Source: Bryum argenteum (taxonomy: Eukaryota; Streptophyta; Bryopsida; Bryales; Bryaceae). Taken from it: a stretch of 64,000 nt of DNA. The stretch covers positions 21,852,364 through 21,916,363 of the forward strand of contig CM073322.1 in assembly GCA_037043015.1 (NCBI GenBank). Reading direction: 5' to 3'. Positions 11,895-24,349 of this stretch are shown piece by piece; position 1 is the first letter of the stretch; each line of letters begins with the position of its first letter. Below the pieces are notes generated by a model that was not told the origin of the DNA, ran no database searches, and was given only the letters and a program-made list of their open reading frames with translations. A program made the translations under genes and the position numbers.

Positions 11895-12059
11895 GAAGTA
11901 ATAGGGTTACGCACTGTTGGGAGCCAGGGCAGAATGCAAAATATTATTGTCACGAGGGTGGAGGGCTGAGCATGGGGTAAGCATTCGTAGCAACTACCAA
12001 GGAGGATGGAGGAGGGGTAATGAGCCCTCTAAGATGTTGATGTGTAGACATTAAATGCC

Positions 12060-12185
12060 AAGGAGTAGGCTCCCAAGGGTAACTTGGGGTCGCAGACCTC
12101 AAATTTGAATCCAAAATTATCAAAAACGGCCTTGGGAGGTCCCCACGGATTCTAGGGTGCCTCCTTGGTAGCTGCCACGAACCAT
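12060..12185. repeat. Dispersed repeat, copy 2 (uninterrupted)
   Basis: Aligns by eye with 4478-4491 joined to 4929-5060: AGTAGGCTCCCAAGG, then ACTTGGGGTCGCAGACCTCA, then AATTTGAAT. It has no insertion where copy 1 carries the MITE. Confidence 0.5.
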
Positions 12186-12255
12186 TGCCCCTAAGCATGG
12201 TGCCCCCATATTGATTTTGTGGTTTGCAGTTGGTAACCCAACGGGAACCTTTTAA

Positions 12256-13206
12256 CGTTCCTATTGTCGAGAAAGAACATCATTTTGGATGAAGTGTAAA
12301 AAATTTGAAGAGGCATGACTTCTTGGCTTGCACTCCGTTTTTGATAAAATGAATTGGGGTGTGTTCTAAATAAAGTCTAATTTGTGTGGTGAAAATTGCA
12401 GACCTAGAGCTATGCAATGAATTATAAATTAATGAGAATCATTTTGGTGAGGGCAGCTATTATTTTTGGGATTTCAGACATGAGGCATGTTTTACTACCA
12501 TTGTAAGCTAAATATGTGAAATCAAATATAGTATTTCATAAGTATGATCTTTAGATGCAATCTAAAAACATTATAGTTGCAAGTAAGTTTTTGCAAATAA
12601 CTTTGGTAATTGCAATGATGATTCTACAATGTAAAAGTGAAAATAGATTATTTTTTGAAGACCTAGATCTCCTTCATCCACCATTAGAGTTCAAATCTAT
12701 TTTTGGGGATGGATTTCATCATAGTCTTGTTTTAGTGGTAGAAACCTTAAGCTAATAGAAGGTTTGTTGAAGATAGGGCATGGATTTGAGTGCAAAGGGT
12801 TTGCTTTTGGACTTTTTTTTCTCTACAAAATTTGGAGTAGTTTTCATCATTAGAAGGCTATTATTTGAGCCAAGATATCTTTTGATGAATTTCTTTGATA
12901 CAAGTATGTTTTTGAGATGAATATGAACAACTTTCAAGTTTGTGATTTTTTATTTTGCAATTTTATGTTGGTAGTATTACCACTTCAAAGTGAAAATGAT
13001 GGAATTTTGTATATTGCTTGGACACTAATACATTTCAATCTTGCACTCTATGAGGTCTCAAGAATCAAGATTTGGTCCATGTGACCTACAACGAGTTTAT
13101 TACAAGTTTATATGGTTGAGATCTCAACTCCTTGCTTTCTTTTTCATCTATGAAACTTATTTTGAGAATGTGTTTTTGGCTACTGATACCCCAACGACAT
13201 TGAGGG
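12256..13206. mobile_element. Diverged piggyBac-type non-autonomous element (copy A)
   Basis: A 951-bp stretch bounded by TTAA at 12252-12255 and 13207-13210. The ends have drifted (ACGACATTGAGGG on the right), but the interior aligns with the neighbouring element at 13479-14451. Examples are CATTTTGGATG near the left end, TTTGGGATTTCAGACATGAGGC near 12465-12490, and TCTCCTTCATCCACCATTAG near 12670. It encodes no transposase. Confidence 0.7.
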
Positions 13207-13478
13207 TTAAACTCACTCATTGATTTTCATCAAATGTGCTACTTGAAGCAATTTCCATCCAAATTACACGACATAGTTTTTGTCATTTGCATAGTTTCCT
13301 AGTGCATATTAAGATCATTGAATGCCTCGATTTGAATGGAGAATTGCCTTGAGCGCTCAATGCTCTCATAATAGAATTACAACATTACCTATTCTCAGTT
13401 GCTGAAGTGACCCCAATCAACCATTTTGTAGTTGATGCACAACCTTGAAGGGTTGCCACAAATTGAAATAGAGTTTAA

Positions 13479-14451
13479 CCCTTAAACGCCCACGATGTCG
13501 AAAAACGACATTTTGGATGTACATCAGAAACTTTGAAGAGCCATATCTTCTTCATCCGAGGTCCGATCTGGATGAAATCACTTGGATTAGGTTCCAAATC
13601 AATTCTAGTTTGTGTTGTAAAATTTTCAAGCCCATAAAATAAAGTATGAATTAATGGAATGCACTTTAGTGAAGACAACTCTTGTTTTTGGGTTTCCAAG
13701 CATGGGGCATGTATTACCATTGCAAGCCAATTATGTGAAATTAAAAATATTTTCTCATGATTATTTTTTTCATGGTCATGATCTTAAGGTGATTCTTAAC
13801 AACTTTGTAGTGAGAAGTTTTTTGATCCAAATGATTTTGCTATTGGATTTGCAATGGTGTTTTGTCAACAGAAAAAGTGAGAAAATGGATGATATTTGAG
13901 GAGCTATATCTCCCTCATCCACCGTTGGATTTCAACTTAGGTTTTTGGGATGGCCTCCAATTAGAGTCTAGTCTAAGTGGTAGAAACCTCAACAAGATCA
14001 AAGATGTTTTGAAGATAAGGCATGAAATCGAATGCGAAGGGTCTAGTTTTGGACTATTTTTCCTTTGTAAAATGTTCGGTAGTTTTTACCATTGCATGGC
14101 TTTTATTTGAGCCAAGAATTTTTTTTGATGAATTTTTGTTGGGTAAAGGACCTATTAAGATGAAGGTGAACATCTTTCCAGTTGGTGATTTTTTCATTGC
14201 AATAGGTATATTGGTAGCATTTTCACCTCAAAGTGAAAATGATGAAATTTTGCAATTTGTTTTTGATATTAATATGTTATGATCTCCCGATCTATAAGGC
14301 CTCATGACTCAAATTTTGGTCCACATGATCTTCGATAAGTCTATTACAAGTTTGTACGGTTGAGATCTTAATAGCTTCTCTTGATTTTCATCTATGACGA
14401 TTTCTATGGAAATGTGTTTTTTTGCTAAAAATAGGCTCGGGCGTTTAGGGG
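13479..14451. mobile_element. piggyBac-type non-autonomous element (copy B)
   Basis: 973 bp with ends CCCTTAAACGCCC (13479-13491) and GGGCGTTTAGGGG (14439-14451), flanked on both sides by TTAA (13475-13478, 14452-14455). The terminal CCCTTAAACG matches the end of the piggyBac-like element at 3347. No transposase frame is present. It lies 268 bp from its diverged relative at 12256-13206. Confidence 0.88.
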
Positions 14452-14455
14452 TTAA

Positions 14456-15790
14456 TTAGAAAAACTAAAACTTTTATTAAAAATTTGCCAAGAGGAAATT
14501 ATATGCAACTTATAAAACTTCAATTGAATTCATTGTTATTGTTTTATTAGCCTTCATACACATACATGGCACATTTGATTTTCATGGGTAGCTATGGGGA
14601 ATCAATTTCAACCAATCAGAGGTGAGCTTTAGAATAAGGTGTGCACTAACTACAATTTCCTATTAGAAAAACAAAACACATAAGCAAGTATGATAGGGTG
14701 TAGAGTCACCTGTGATTCGCGTAGTCAATCTCCTTATTGTCTTTCATAAAGGTTATTATCTTTATAATATGAAGGAGCTCAATCAAAAATAGTAGTTCTC
14801 CATGCTAAAGTAGCGGTCAAATGAAAGGTCTATGTGGTTGACCCTTAATATTTTACTTGCTCCTATACTAATTATTTTTCATCATTTTTATATAGTAATT
14901 TACATGCATGGCCAATTCTAAATTTATCAATCTAAAATTTGAGTTCAACAAACCTACTTCCGTCACAATTCCAGTTTTTTGAGTATCAATATAACTTATT
15001 ATTTTCAGGGTATATATTCGACACCGGAACAAAGGACTTTAATCTTTTTTCAGTGGACCATGTAGGTATGGTAGTGAGTTTTTGTATACCTTTGCTCACT
15101 ACAACTTTACCTCATTATTTTGTAAACCTCATATGTTTATACGATGAATTGAAGATTTGTAGGTAAATCTATTGTGCAACTGTTTCTCAATATACAATAT
15201 GTGCTTTTTCACTAAATATGCACTTGTGATTCCCTTATGGTAGTATTATAGTAGATTATATGATTATAACATTTTTAATATTGTCATGAAAATTCCAATA
15301 TTTTAAAACCAAATGTTGATAAATGTATGGGTGCCTTACAAAAGTAGAAAGGAATAAATTTTTAATGCATGAAAACGTCTAATAATGTGCAACATTGTTC
15401 ATATCAAGTGTTTAGAGTTATTGGAAGTTGTTAATTGTCACGGCTAGGTACTTAGGAAAGTCTTAGGAGGTCTTAGGTTACTGAAGTTCTCGAAAACATT
15501 TTCTTTTTGCTTTTACTTTTAGTTGGTCCATATATACCATTTGAGGCTAAACGTAATCACAGTCTTGACAACGCATCTGTTGGAGTTCTATCTCACACCT
15601 CTAAGTGTTCATGTACTCTTCTTGTTGTAATCTCAATCCTTTGGAGTTATAACCAGAGTTACTCTTCTAATTACATGACTTCTTGTATCTTGTCTTCTTG
15701 TGTCTTTCAGAGGTTCTGAAGACTAACAAAATCTGCGCTTTAGTTAGTTATCTGCTCATGTCATTCCATTTGTCTAAGAATGGCTAATGG
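14456..15790. other. Gene-poor AT-rich region
   Basis: Strongly AT-rich DNA with no frame showing a recognisable domain and no clear repeat boundary. Confidence 0.4.
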
Positions 15791-15799
15791 CTAAGATGT

Positions 15800-17250
15800 T
15801 AGTATGTCTGAGTTTACAGTATCCAAGTTAGACACCATTATGAACGCCGTAAATGTAATAACCAATAGACTTGGGGGAGTTCAAGGCGTTGCTTAGAACA
15901 ACTCAAGCTTTGAAGCAATGCCGAGTGGAGTAAATTAACCTTCTATATATATACTAGAAGACAATGTTCCGATGTTATTTGGCGGGACTACGTACACATT
16001 CAACAATGCGAGGAGCCTCGAATAAGTATACTGGAGAAGTTCAATGAAACACGATAGAAGTTTAGAGGGTTTATCAATAAAGTCTAACTGATAATAATAT
16101 TTCAATCGGAGAGATATCCTACCAAAGAATAAAGAGTTGGATAAGTTGGAACCTTGCTATTAGGAACAACAATTTCTTGGTTTGCCCGTTTACTTGAGAA
16201 AAAAATCACCTATTTTGAGCAATTTCAAGACATTTTTTGAAGCATTGACGAAGGCATTTGAAGAATATGACAAGGCTCGAGTGGCGTAAACAAGCTTTAT
16301 GCCCTACAACAAAGATCGCGCTTTGTATACGCTTTTGAGTACAAACAACTTCTTGCAGATATCGACTGAGACAAACAAGCATAAATAGACCAATTTTATC
16401 CAGGTTGAGGGATGATGTGAAGGAATTATTGCTAAATTTACAATCTTAATGAACTTATTAGTTAGGTTGTAAAATGTAATAAACGGCTCTTTTAGCGATA
16501 TGAAGATTGTTGATATTCAAGTTTCTCAAGACAAATTGTATCTACTCCGATAACAACGACTCATAATTGATAGCAAGGCGTATAAGATATACAACTTGAC
16601 CCAACACCTTACAAGCCATTGATATCGGAAGAAAAGAATCAAATATTTGAAGGGAATCTATGCTTCTATTCTGGAGAATCCGAGCATGAAGCCACAACTG
16701 CCCAAAAAAGTAAAAGTTGCCCGTGAGAAAGATTAGAAAGACCAAGATTTAAGAAAACAAGGATGGCCAGTTACACTAGGGGCTGTGCTTCTGGACCTTT
16801 CACCATCATTTAAACATCAAGGTCCTTTCATATCTTCTCAACTGGATTGACCTACAATTGTTGCTTACAAAATTGTACCTATAGATGAAGCAATGCAAAA
16901 TCATAAGAGTACGGTTGTGTTAACGTAATCATTAGTCCCTCCCATCCTATTGTTTTTGAGATATGTTGGCTCAAAAAGTGTAACCCGGATGTAACGGGAT
17001 TTTTGTACAATATCATTTTCAAGAAAAATCTGAGCGGCCGAGAAAATGCTAGAAGACTTCGAGCAAAAAACCTTCCTCTATTGGAGCAGAAACTTTCATG
17101 AAGGAAGCTTAAGAAAATACACCGTTTACCATTCATGCAAGACCAATTTCAGAAGAAATATTACCTACAACCATTTTGGGGCGATAAAAAGAATTTCAAG
17201 ACGTATTTGAAAAAAAATTATTCATGTTATTAGAGCGTAGACCGTATTAT
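15800..17250 (+). pseudogene. Decayed Ty3/gypsy gag-protease-RT fragment
   Basis: Broken plus-strand reading frames retain gypsy gag features. ISWFARLLEKK near 16165-16200 is followed by KLYALQQRSRFVYAFEYKQ near 16290-16350 and, after a frameshift, RDDVKELLLN near 16410-16440. A degenerate zinc knuckle (CFYSGESEHEATTAQKS) lies near 16660-16710. HPIVFEICWLKKCNPDV near 16940-16995 resembles the protease-RT junction. Many stops and shifts interrupt it, and I see no LTRs, so this is an old truncated insertion. Confidence 0.6.
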
Positions 17251-20020
17251 TGCGCCATAGATCTCTAAGATGGACCACAACCACCTTTTGGCATGATATA
17301 CTACTTGTGTGGTAATGAACTTGCAGCTTTGAGAGGATATACTAACAAGAATCTTGCAAAGAACTTCATTCAACATTTCAAGTCTCTGGCAGTGGCACCC
17401 GTACTCTTTGACTGAGAGCAACTCGAGTTTTACCTTGGTAGAATTATTTTTAGTAGCAAGATCCGTCATTTGATGTTTCATTTATTGAAGTAATTTCCTT
17501 GTTTCATCATCTGTATCTTCTGCTCTTTCCACAACTTTACCCGTGACCGGTTCGGCGGTCGTATATGTGGGAGTTTTTCAAGAAAGCATGGTGTGCGTGT
17601 GACTTGGTGTTGAGGTTGAGAGATATTTTGTCTCACCTAGACATTCCATCCCCAACATGATTGGCTCAATGTTAGCCGGGTAAATCCATAGAGATGCACC
17701 AAGTCAAAGAATAAGGTAAAGGAGGGAGAGATTAGAAGCAAGGAGGATGCAAACTTAGAGTGTGCGTGGAAAGGGTACATGCAACATTGCAGTTAAAGTA
17801 AGAGAGAGTTTAGTGTAAGCCACGACCAAGGATATGGTTCACAATACGGGTATGGTATGAGGGCCCGACTTTTGAATATAAAATTGCCTTAGAAGTTATC
17901 CGCCAAAGTAGGGTTTTCCTTAGAATCGTAACTGAGTATGAAGACTTTATCCCTTGTCGTGGTCTTGTGTTTCCATAGTGTTATTTTTCCTTGGTGTCCC
18001 GCAACCAACCTTGCCTTAATATTATAATAAACAATGTTTGTGTACGAAGCTCTCTTAGAAATAAACCAAACCAAAATCCATGAAGCAAACCTTGGCACAA
18101 GCAAGAAGAATGTGTTGCACAAAGTGTCAGAACAAAGAGTGAGGGAGAGAGATAGCGATAGGGAGATGCACATGAGACAGAGAGGGAAGACGAGTTTGTA
18201 CTTTACTCTATGTATATTGAGCCCAAAGTCTTGTAAGTACAAGGCAGAGACAAAACCCTGGAATCTGTGGAGGTGTGATACATCTAAAGCAAAACTATAT
18301 TGTATGTTTCTCACCCTCTTCATATTAATCTTTGCCCGCAGTCCTAGGTGTTGTGGCTCCTCTTGCCGGCCGCGGTTTCCCTCATTGCCCTATTAAGTAA
18401 CACTCACATTAACTTAGGTTTATTATAGATTTATAATATGTTCAACTTGTTCTTGCCTTAAAGTTACTCAAAACACAACATTGTTATGCGTTTTTATTTT
18501 TTATGTGTGTCTTGAAATTACCCAAATACAACTATGGAGATCATGCAATTTTATAGTTTGTTTGGGCCTTTAAATGACTTAAACACAAGATTGTCATGCA
18601 TTTTTGTAATCAAAGGGTATTGTTGTCATCTTATTCTTGGGGTGTCTAGCGAGATTTTATTTTTTCGTATGACTTCTGTGTATGTGTTTGAAATAAGGGG
18701 CAACTCCTTACATCTTGTGTTCCAAATTTGTATTGCATCTTTTCAATGTTACCCTCAAACATTTACAAATGACTATTCAACACTAAAATCAAATTTGGTG
18801 TTGAATAGTCCTACAAAAAGGCATACCCACCTCTTTTGGGTCATCAACTTTGAGCTGTCACATCTTAGGCTCTAATAGAGTTATTCAAGTGCTTGAAGTG
18901 GTGATCACCTTCTCACGTCTTATAGAATAGCCTTGAGTTGAAGTTGATTTCATTTTGCAAAAACCGGATTCACTCATGTGTAGAATTTTCGTCAAATTAG
19001 GAGCAAATCCAGCTTCTTGACTTAAATACCTGTTGTAAAAATAAACCAACATTGACTATGAAATAAGCTTATTATCTCAAGAAAATATAAACCAATCAAT
19101 ATTAAGACTTTGTATTAAAATTTAAAATAAGTTTAAATAAAATTATATAATTGTGGTTCTAAATGACAACATGTTGTGACCAATGATCTCAAAATATATG
19201 TTGCAACCAAATATGATAAGTGTGCAAATAACTATATAAATAATCTTGTTTGGTGTGGCTTAGCCTATATCATACAAAATAGAATATAACACGTTTTTTA
19301 TGTGGTTTTTAACAAGGTGCCCTACTACTTTCTTGTTCCCTGCCACTTTTGTTCACTTTTGTCACATAAAATTGTTGTCATGAAAATTTATTTATAATGA
19401 CCAAATTTTTTGAAATATAATTACATTGCAAACCACTTCTTTGATACTAGGTCTATATAGTTTAGTAAATTAAGATTTTTCACCTTCAAAATGAGACAAA
19501 GAATAGTCTTAAATACACAAAGTTCACCAATTTTGATTTGCAAAATTATTGATAAAAATATTATTGCCAATTCCAATACTATTATAATGTTATGTCAGAG
19601 CTTACTATTGCACTTTAATCATTTCACAAAAGCGCACTTGATGATTATTGTAAACAAAAAGATGAATTGACACAATAACAACACAATATATTGTAACAAT
19701 GGTACTCTTGTAAAAAATAGAGTGAGAAAGTGTGGATAAGCAATAAATAAATACATGCTCTTTTAATCTTTTTTTACAAACCTCGTAAAGAGAAATTTAA
19801 AAAATTATGCTTACTTAGCCAAGGGGTTAACAATGATATAACCTACAAAAGTGTTTTTTACATTTTAATTTTTTGGTCTCTTCCTTAGATACTTTCTTCA
19901 ATTCTTTTTCTTTGTACATCCTTCATTTAGTGCAATTGTATACTTATGGTCAAGATGCGCCAAACGGCAAGCCAACAATTTTAGAAAACCATAACAATTT
20001 TATTGATAGTCACTTTTGTC
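17251..20020. other. Gene-poor AT-rich region
   Basis: No convincing gene. The longest frames have no recognisable domain. A small palindrome lies at 18771-18810 (13-bp arms). A TTAA preceded by AAGGGG at 19821-19830 looks like a lone piggyBac-type right end, but I find no left partner. Confidence 0.4.
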
Positions 20021-20024
20021 GAAA

Positions 20025-20225
20025 TCTGTTGGATTGGATCCCAAATGAGGTCTAGTTTTGTGATAAAACTTGCACATATATGAGAGGTAGATTTGAGAAA
20101 ACCTACAGATCCAACATCAAAAGGCAAAGGAACTATGGATATAAAACATGCGCTTTAGTAAAGGCATATACTAATTCAAGATTTCAGACATAGGCATGCT
20201 TTACCATTGCAAGCCCTTGTAAAGC
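20025..20225. repeat. Fragment of the 13479-14451 element family
   Basis: TTGGATTGGATCCCAAATGA near 20029 aligns with TTGGATTAGGTTCCAAATCA near 13583. GATTTCAGACATAGGCATGC near 20181 aligns with the same internal block of both copies at 12256 and 13479. Termini are not recognisable. Confidence 0.5.
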
Positions 20226-20401
20226 AAACTTAAGCTTGATTTTGTTGGATCTCCGAATCTCGCTACAACTTCAACTTTAGCTTGTACCAAAGCCCAAATC
20301 TTCACTCAAATCTGCAGAGAGACAAAACGTTCCAATTTACACAAAAACATTTCATGCTACATAATATAGTTGTAGTGAAGCTTTTTAGTAATTAAACAAT
20401 A

Positions 20402-20505
20402 CTCCCTCCCTCCCATTATTATTGTCCAGTAGGTTCTTTGAAATCTACCTCCCAAGATAGATTTGAGCGAACCTATTGAGGAGAATAATAATGGGACAGA
20501 GGGAG
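20402..20505. mobile_element. Stowaway MITE
   Basis: A 104-bp element with ends CTCCCTCCCTCCCATTATTA (left) and the near-complement TAATAATGGGACAGAGGGAG (right), flanked by TA at 20400-20401 and 20506-20507. CTCCCTCCGTCCC-type ends with a TA duplication are diagnostic of Stowaway, the small relatives of plant mariner elements. Confidence 0.88.
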
Positions 20506-21018
20506 TACTTTGCATCACAACCATAGGGGTATCTATCACCTTTTTCACTGCACTCAAAATGCTACCGTGTTTACCATTACTTAAATTACATGTCCTCCAT
20601 TTTTTGAAATTCTATTAAAAGTTGCAGCTACGGTCAATTTCAGATTTCTTGCAGAATCAAACTCAAGTTCATGACCTCACAGGGGTTGAGTCAAGCAAAA
20701 GATGAATTGGTGGGGACCAAACTATCATAACGTAAAGGAGGTGACTTATTACGTTCGCAAAAAGGGAATCAGCAGATCGATCAGTTGCTTGCTATGTGAA
20801 GCAACCCCCAATGCTGCACAGAATTTCAAAGTCCGGTCAACCCGTACATCGATCAGGAATCATTTTCCATGCTGACATAATATCTGTCAATTTGAATTCA
20901 AACTTTAGACAGTGTATGAAGTAATCGATACAATAATAATTTTTAAAAAAACATCAATTCACAACTTACAATGTCTCAAGATTTGAACAATCTGCATCAG
21001 TGTTGAGTGTGCTTATTG

Positions 21019-21240
21019 CTACACTAAATAGGTAGATTAGTGTTAGATACACTAATTTACATAAACATGCTATAAGTTTTTACTGTTAGTCAATATTTTT
21101 ATCCTCTACAATGGTCAAGATGGGGATCCTTACATAGTATTGGAATCAATACTCTTGGTAAATTTTTTTACCAGAAGTAAAAACTTGTAGCATTTTCAAA
21201 TCTTATAAAAATCTAACACTAATCTACCTATTTAGTGTAG
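21019..21240. mobile_element. MITE with 30-bp terminal inverted repeats
   Basis: The left end CTACACTAAATAGGTAGATT and onward (21019-21048) is the reverse complement of the right end (21211-21240). If the outer TA is read as a target duplication, the repeats begin CACTAAATAGG. No coding content. TA flanks suggest Tc1/mariner, while the CACTA start recalls En/Spm elements, whose 3-bp duplication is not seen. Confidence 0.75.
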
Positions 21241-21396
21241 TCTTTCTCCCGAGCAGCTTTGCATTCGTATAATACTCGAAAGGCTCTGTGAAGGGCTTGA
21301 ATCCAGATAGGTATGTTGTGTTTGCTGTCCTAAAATGTAAGGATTCATAATGTAATTATGAGTTGTATTGACAACGTAGACACGCAAGAGTGTTAA

Positions 21397-21655
21397 CCCC
21401 TAACTTTCCTTAAAATCCGAAACGGGTTTTGGAGGTTCCCGCTGGAGAAAAACTCAGCCAACTTTAACCATTATAATCTCACAAATGAGGAAGAATGAAC
21501 GGTTCAAATTTGGTATGTGAGAAGAATGTCAAGTGAACTTTGAGATCTTACGGTTGAATCTTTCAATAATGCTTAGATTGAGATTTTTTGAGCTTAATCT
21601 AAAGGAAGGTCAAATTTTGTGACTTAGACCGTTTTGCAACAAGGAAATTTAGGGG
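21397..21655. mobile_element. piggyBac-type MITE
   Basis: 259 bp flanked by TTAA (21393-21396 and 21656-21659). Left end CCCCTAACTTTCCTT, right end AAGGAAATTTAGGGG, nearly perfect inverted repeats of about 15 bp. The interior is unlike the 13479 family, so this is a separate class using the same terminus and target. Confidence 0.85.
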
Positions 21656-22455
21656 TTAAGAGATAAGAATTTTTTGGGCTGAATGAATAATAACCCAGGT
21701 TCTACCTCTCCAAGGTGAGGTTCAAAACAGACGTGACACCTCAGTCAAGAGTTGATAGACAGACACAATTATGCAAGTCACCTACTTGCATCGAAGAAAT
21801 ATCTGTGCTGACAAAAGTGATTTGGTTTCAACAAGTGTGCCCACCCATGCACATTTAAAAGGCAAAATTGTATTACCTGTGCACGTGTAACAAACTTATC
21901 TTGAGCGAGGACTCAAAGATGAAAATTATGCTGTTGGAGTTCTGCAGGGGAAGTAGTATTGTTCTAATTTCTCTTTATCCGGTGGCCATTGGGATATTAG
22001 CATTACGAACGAACACTTCATTCACGCCGGCCACTTAGAAAGAACCGGAGTTTTTATCTATCTATCTTGGAGTTCTGCATATCATTTAGCTCCTAATGTC
22101 AAAAGGACTATGCATAAATGTTATGTGTTGGTCTCAAAATTGGTGTCATTACTGTCAAGTGAAGTGAATTTTTATTTTTATTTTTATTTTTTTGTGAAGT
22201 ATTTTGAGGAATGTATATATAAGTTCTTTGGATGACTTAGGAAGACTTTACATGGGGAGGTAAGTTGTACATGGAGCTTGAAGGAGGTCAAATTTCACTC
22301 TTGTGTGATTGGTTCGTTTTTTGAATTTCAAGAAATGGATCACATGCAAGGGATTTTTAACCTCTGTATGGCCCCGTGTATGGCTTGACTCCTGGTGTTA
22401 AGCATTCCTTGTATATGTGCATGTACATCAATCTATATAATTACTCAAGGCAAAT

Positions 22456-22456
<1 letters not shown>

Positions 22457-22498
<42 letters not shown>
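22457..22498. repeat. Poly(T) tract, about 42 T
   Basis: Uninterrupted run of T on the plus strand. DNA just right of it and at 22920-23120 resembles the DNA left of the poly(A) tract at 57895, so the runs may be tails of a related retroelement. Length may be affected by assembly. Confidence 0.8.
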
Positions 22499-22499
<1 letters not shown>

Positions 22500-22959
22500 T
22501 TTGTCCTACGAATAGGATCTTGGGAACCACAAGTTGGATTCTAGTGCAAGAGATGTCGTTGAAAGTGTGTTCACGAAGTGACAACAATTAGAATATTGAA
22601 GCGATGTGTCGATTGCGAGGTATATGAAAGTTCAAAGCCCAAAATTATGAAAATAGCATGACCGACTTCATCTAAGGAAGGTTGTTAGAAGTAGAAAAGT
22701 AGATCATAAAGCTTTTAATCTGTAGAATAGGGACTAGATTTGGGATAGGAATAGGGATATGGACATGGACACAAACATGTTGGGGTTTGGAAGGGGCACA
22801 TAAATAGGAAGTACTAGTTTCCAAGTATTTATGTGCATGTAGAAATACCATGGGACATGCTAGTTAATGAAAATTTTGCACCCTTCTATATTCTCAAAGC
22901 ACATAGTTTGTTTTGTTTGTCTTAGCCACAAGATCTCATATACGGCCGGTCAAAGCTTG

Positions 22960-23120
22960 GTGCTAGAGGTGTTGTTGGAAGCACATATTTTTGTTGTATC
23001 ATGGGCACTAATTGAATTGCATATTTGACATGTAGAGTAAGAGATATGAAATTTTTAAGTATTTATGGTCTCTAAATATAATGGAAACTACAAAAAATGA
23101 CACAATTCTTAAAAGGTGGG
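22960..23120. repeat. Dispersed repeat shared with 57735-57890
   Basis: Blocks such as GAGGTGTTGTTGGAAG and CTACAAAAAATGACACAATT here correspond to GAGGTGTCGTTCAAAG and TTACAAAAATGACATAATT in the second copy. No coding content is recognised and boundaries are unclear. Confidence 0.4.
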
Positions 23121-23348
23121 AAAATCAAATATATATCTCCCCACAAGAGTGTTGTTGTTGCTAAAATAAAAAAGAGGATCTGTGAGCCTTAGAAACATCT
23201 GTGGTCATAGACTTCCCTCGGTAGTCACAAACTACCCTCGGAAGTTGTGAGAGATGAAAACATATATAACAACCTATGCGTGCCAAATGAATCAAATTAT
23301 CTCAATTTTCAACTTTAAAGCCGTTCGTATACACGATCAACTTTTTAA

Positions 23349-23573
23349 CCCCTAAAGGTCTGAGCGTGCCGTGGCGACCAGTAGAATACGGTGTATTTTG
23401 GTTGTATTTGGAGTGAATGCACACCTTTAATGGGTTTGAGTTCAAAGAAGAAGTTGGCATTTGAATTAATGCCGCTCTAGTGAGCTATTACAATTCCAGT
23501 TTAGAGTTTCTTGTTGGTAGCAAATCCTAATTATACGACAGCGTACATACTATCCCCAAGGGACTTTTAAGGG
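23349..23573. mobile_element. piggyBac-type MITE
   Basis: 225 bp flanked by TTAA (23345-23348 and 23574-23577). Left end CCCCTAAAGGTC, right end GGGACTTTTAAGGG. The interior resembles none of the other TTAA elements here. Confidence 0.75.
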
Positions 23574-23577
23574 TTAA

Positions 23578-24349
23578 GTTTACATGCATGGTTGGTGTTA
23601 GGTATTTCAACCTTAAAAATGAAACTTAAAGTGCTAGAAATGTGCCAGCCTTACATTGAATACTTCCATTTCTATTTTTTGACTTTACTTCATTTATTTG
23701 ACTAACCCAATTGTAACTTTTAATATTTTAAAAATTCTTTGGTACTAAAACAAGTTTCTTATCCAATGCAGATTTAGGTCGGAATTGCCAAGTCATAGAT
23801 CCAGATGAAAACGTAGTCAAAGATCGGATGACAGCCGACACATTGGATGAAAGCGAGTTAGAAATTGGATGAAGAAGATCCATATTGGATGAAAGTAGTC
23901 GTTCTGAACAATTTCCAGTGACCTGGAACCAGCAAAGGAAGGGAAATGAATAGCGTGAAGGGGGATTGTATTGAGGAGAACACGTCAACACGTGACGGAA
24001 TAAGGGCCTTATTGCTGGTGAGCAGCAGTAAAATCTGGCAATGGGCATGAGAGCATTGCTGCAACAAGAGCAAGAGCGAAGGAAGGAGGGAGGGGGATGC
24101 ACAACTGGGGCCTGTTCCATAGCCCACCACAACCATGATCATGGCTCCACTCTAGGGCGTGCTGCCCTGCCTTTGGGTCCTCGCTGTTCCGAGCCCCATC
24201 GCCACGAGCACTCCACTCGCGTGCTCGCTACCATGATCGCGCGCTCCGCTCCCTCCCCGTACGCCATTGTTTTGGGGTTTTGAGCGTTCTGGTGCTTTTG
24301 GGTTTTTTAGGGCGAGTGTGCTTTAGGGTTTGGAGCAAGCGGTAGCGCC
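23578..24349. promoter_or_regulatory. Upstream region and leader of the plus-strand poly(A) polymerase gene
   Basis: AT-rich DNA becomes GC-rich from about 24050, and T-rich leader sequence with TTTAGGG motifs (TTTTTTAGGGC, CTTTAGGGTTTGG) lies at 24300-24332, just before the ATG at 24350. TTTAGGG/AAACCCT telo-box motifs are common near transcription starts of plant housekeeping genes. No exact start site can be fixed. Confidence 0.35.

Noticed and set aside
17889..18323. A 144-codon minus-strand frame
   Set aside because: It is low in complexity (a serine-leucine run), has no recognised domain and sits in AT-rich gene-poor DNA.
18771..18810. Hairpin GACTATTCAACAC...GTGTTGAATAGTC as a microRNA precursor
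   Set aside because: Arms of 13 bp with a short loop are too small for a plant microRNA stem. A tiny transposon relic or chance is more likely.
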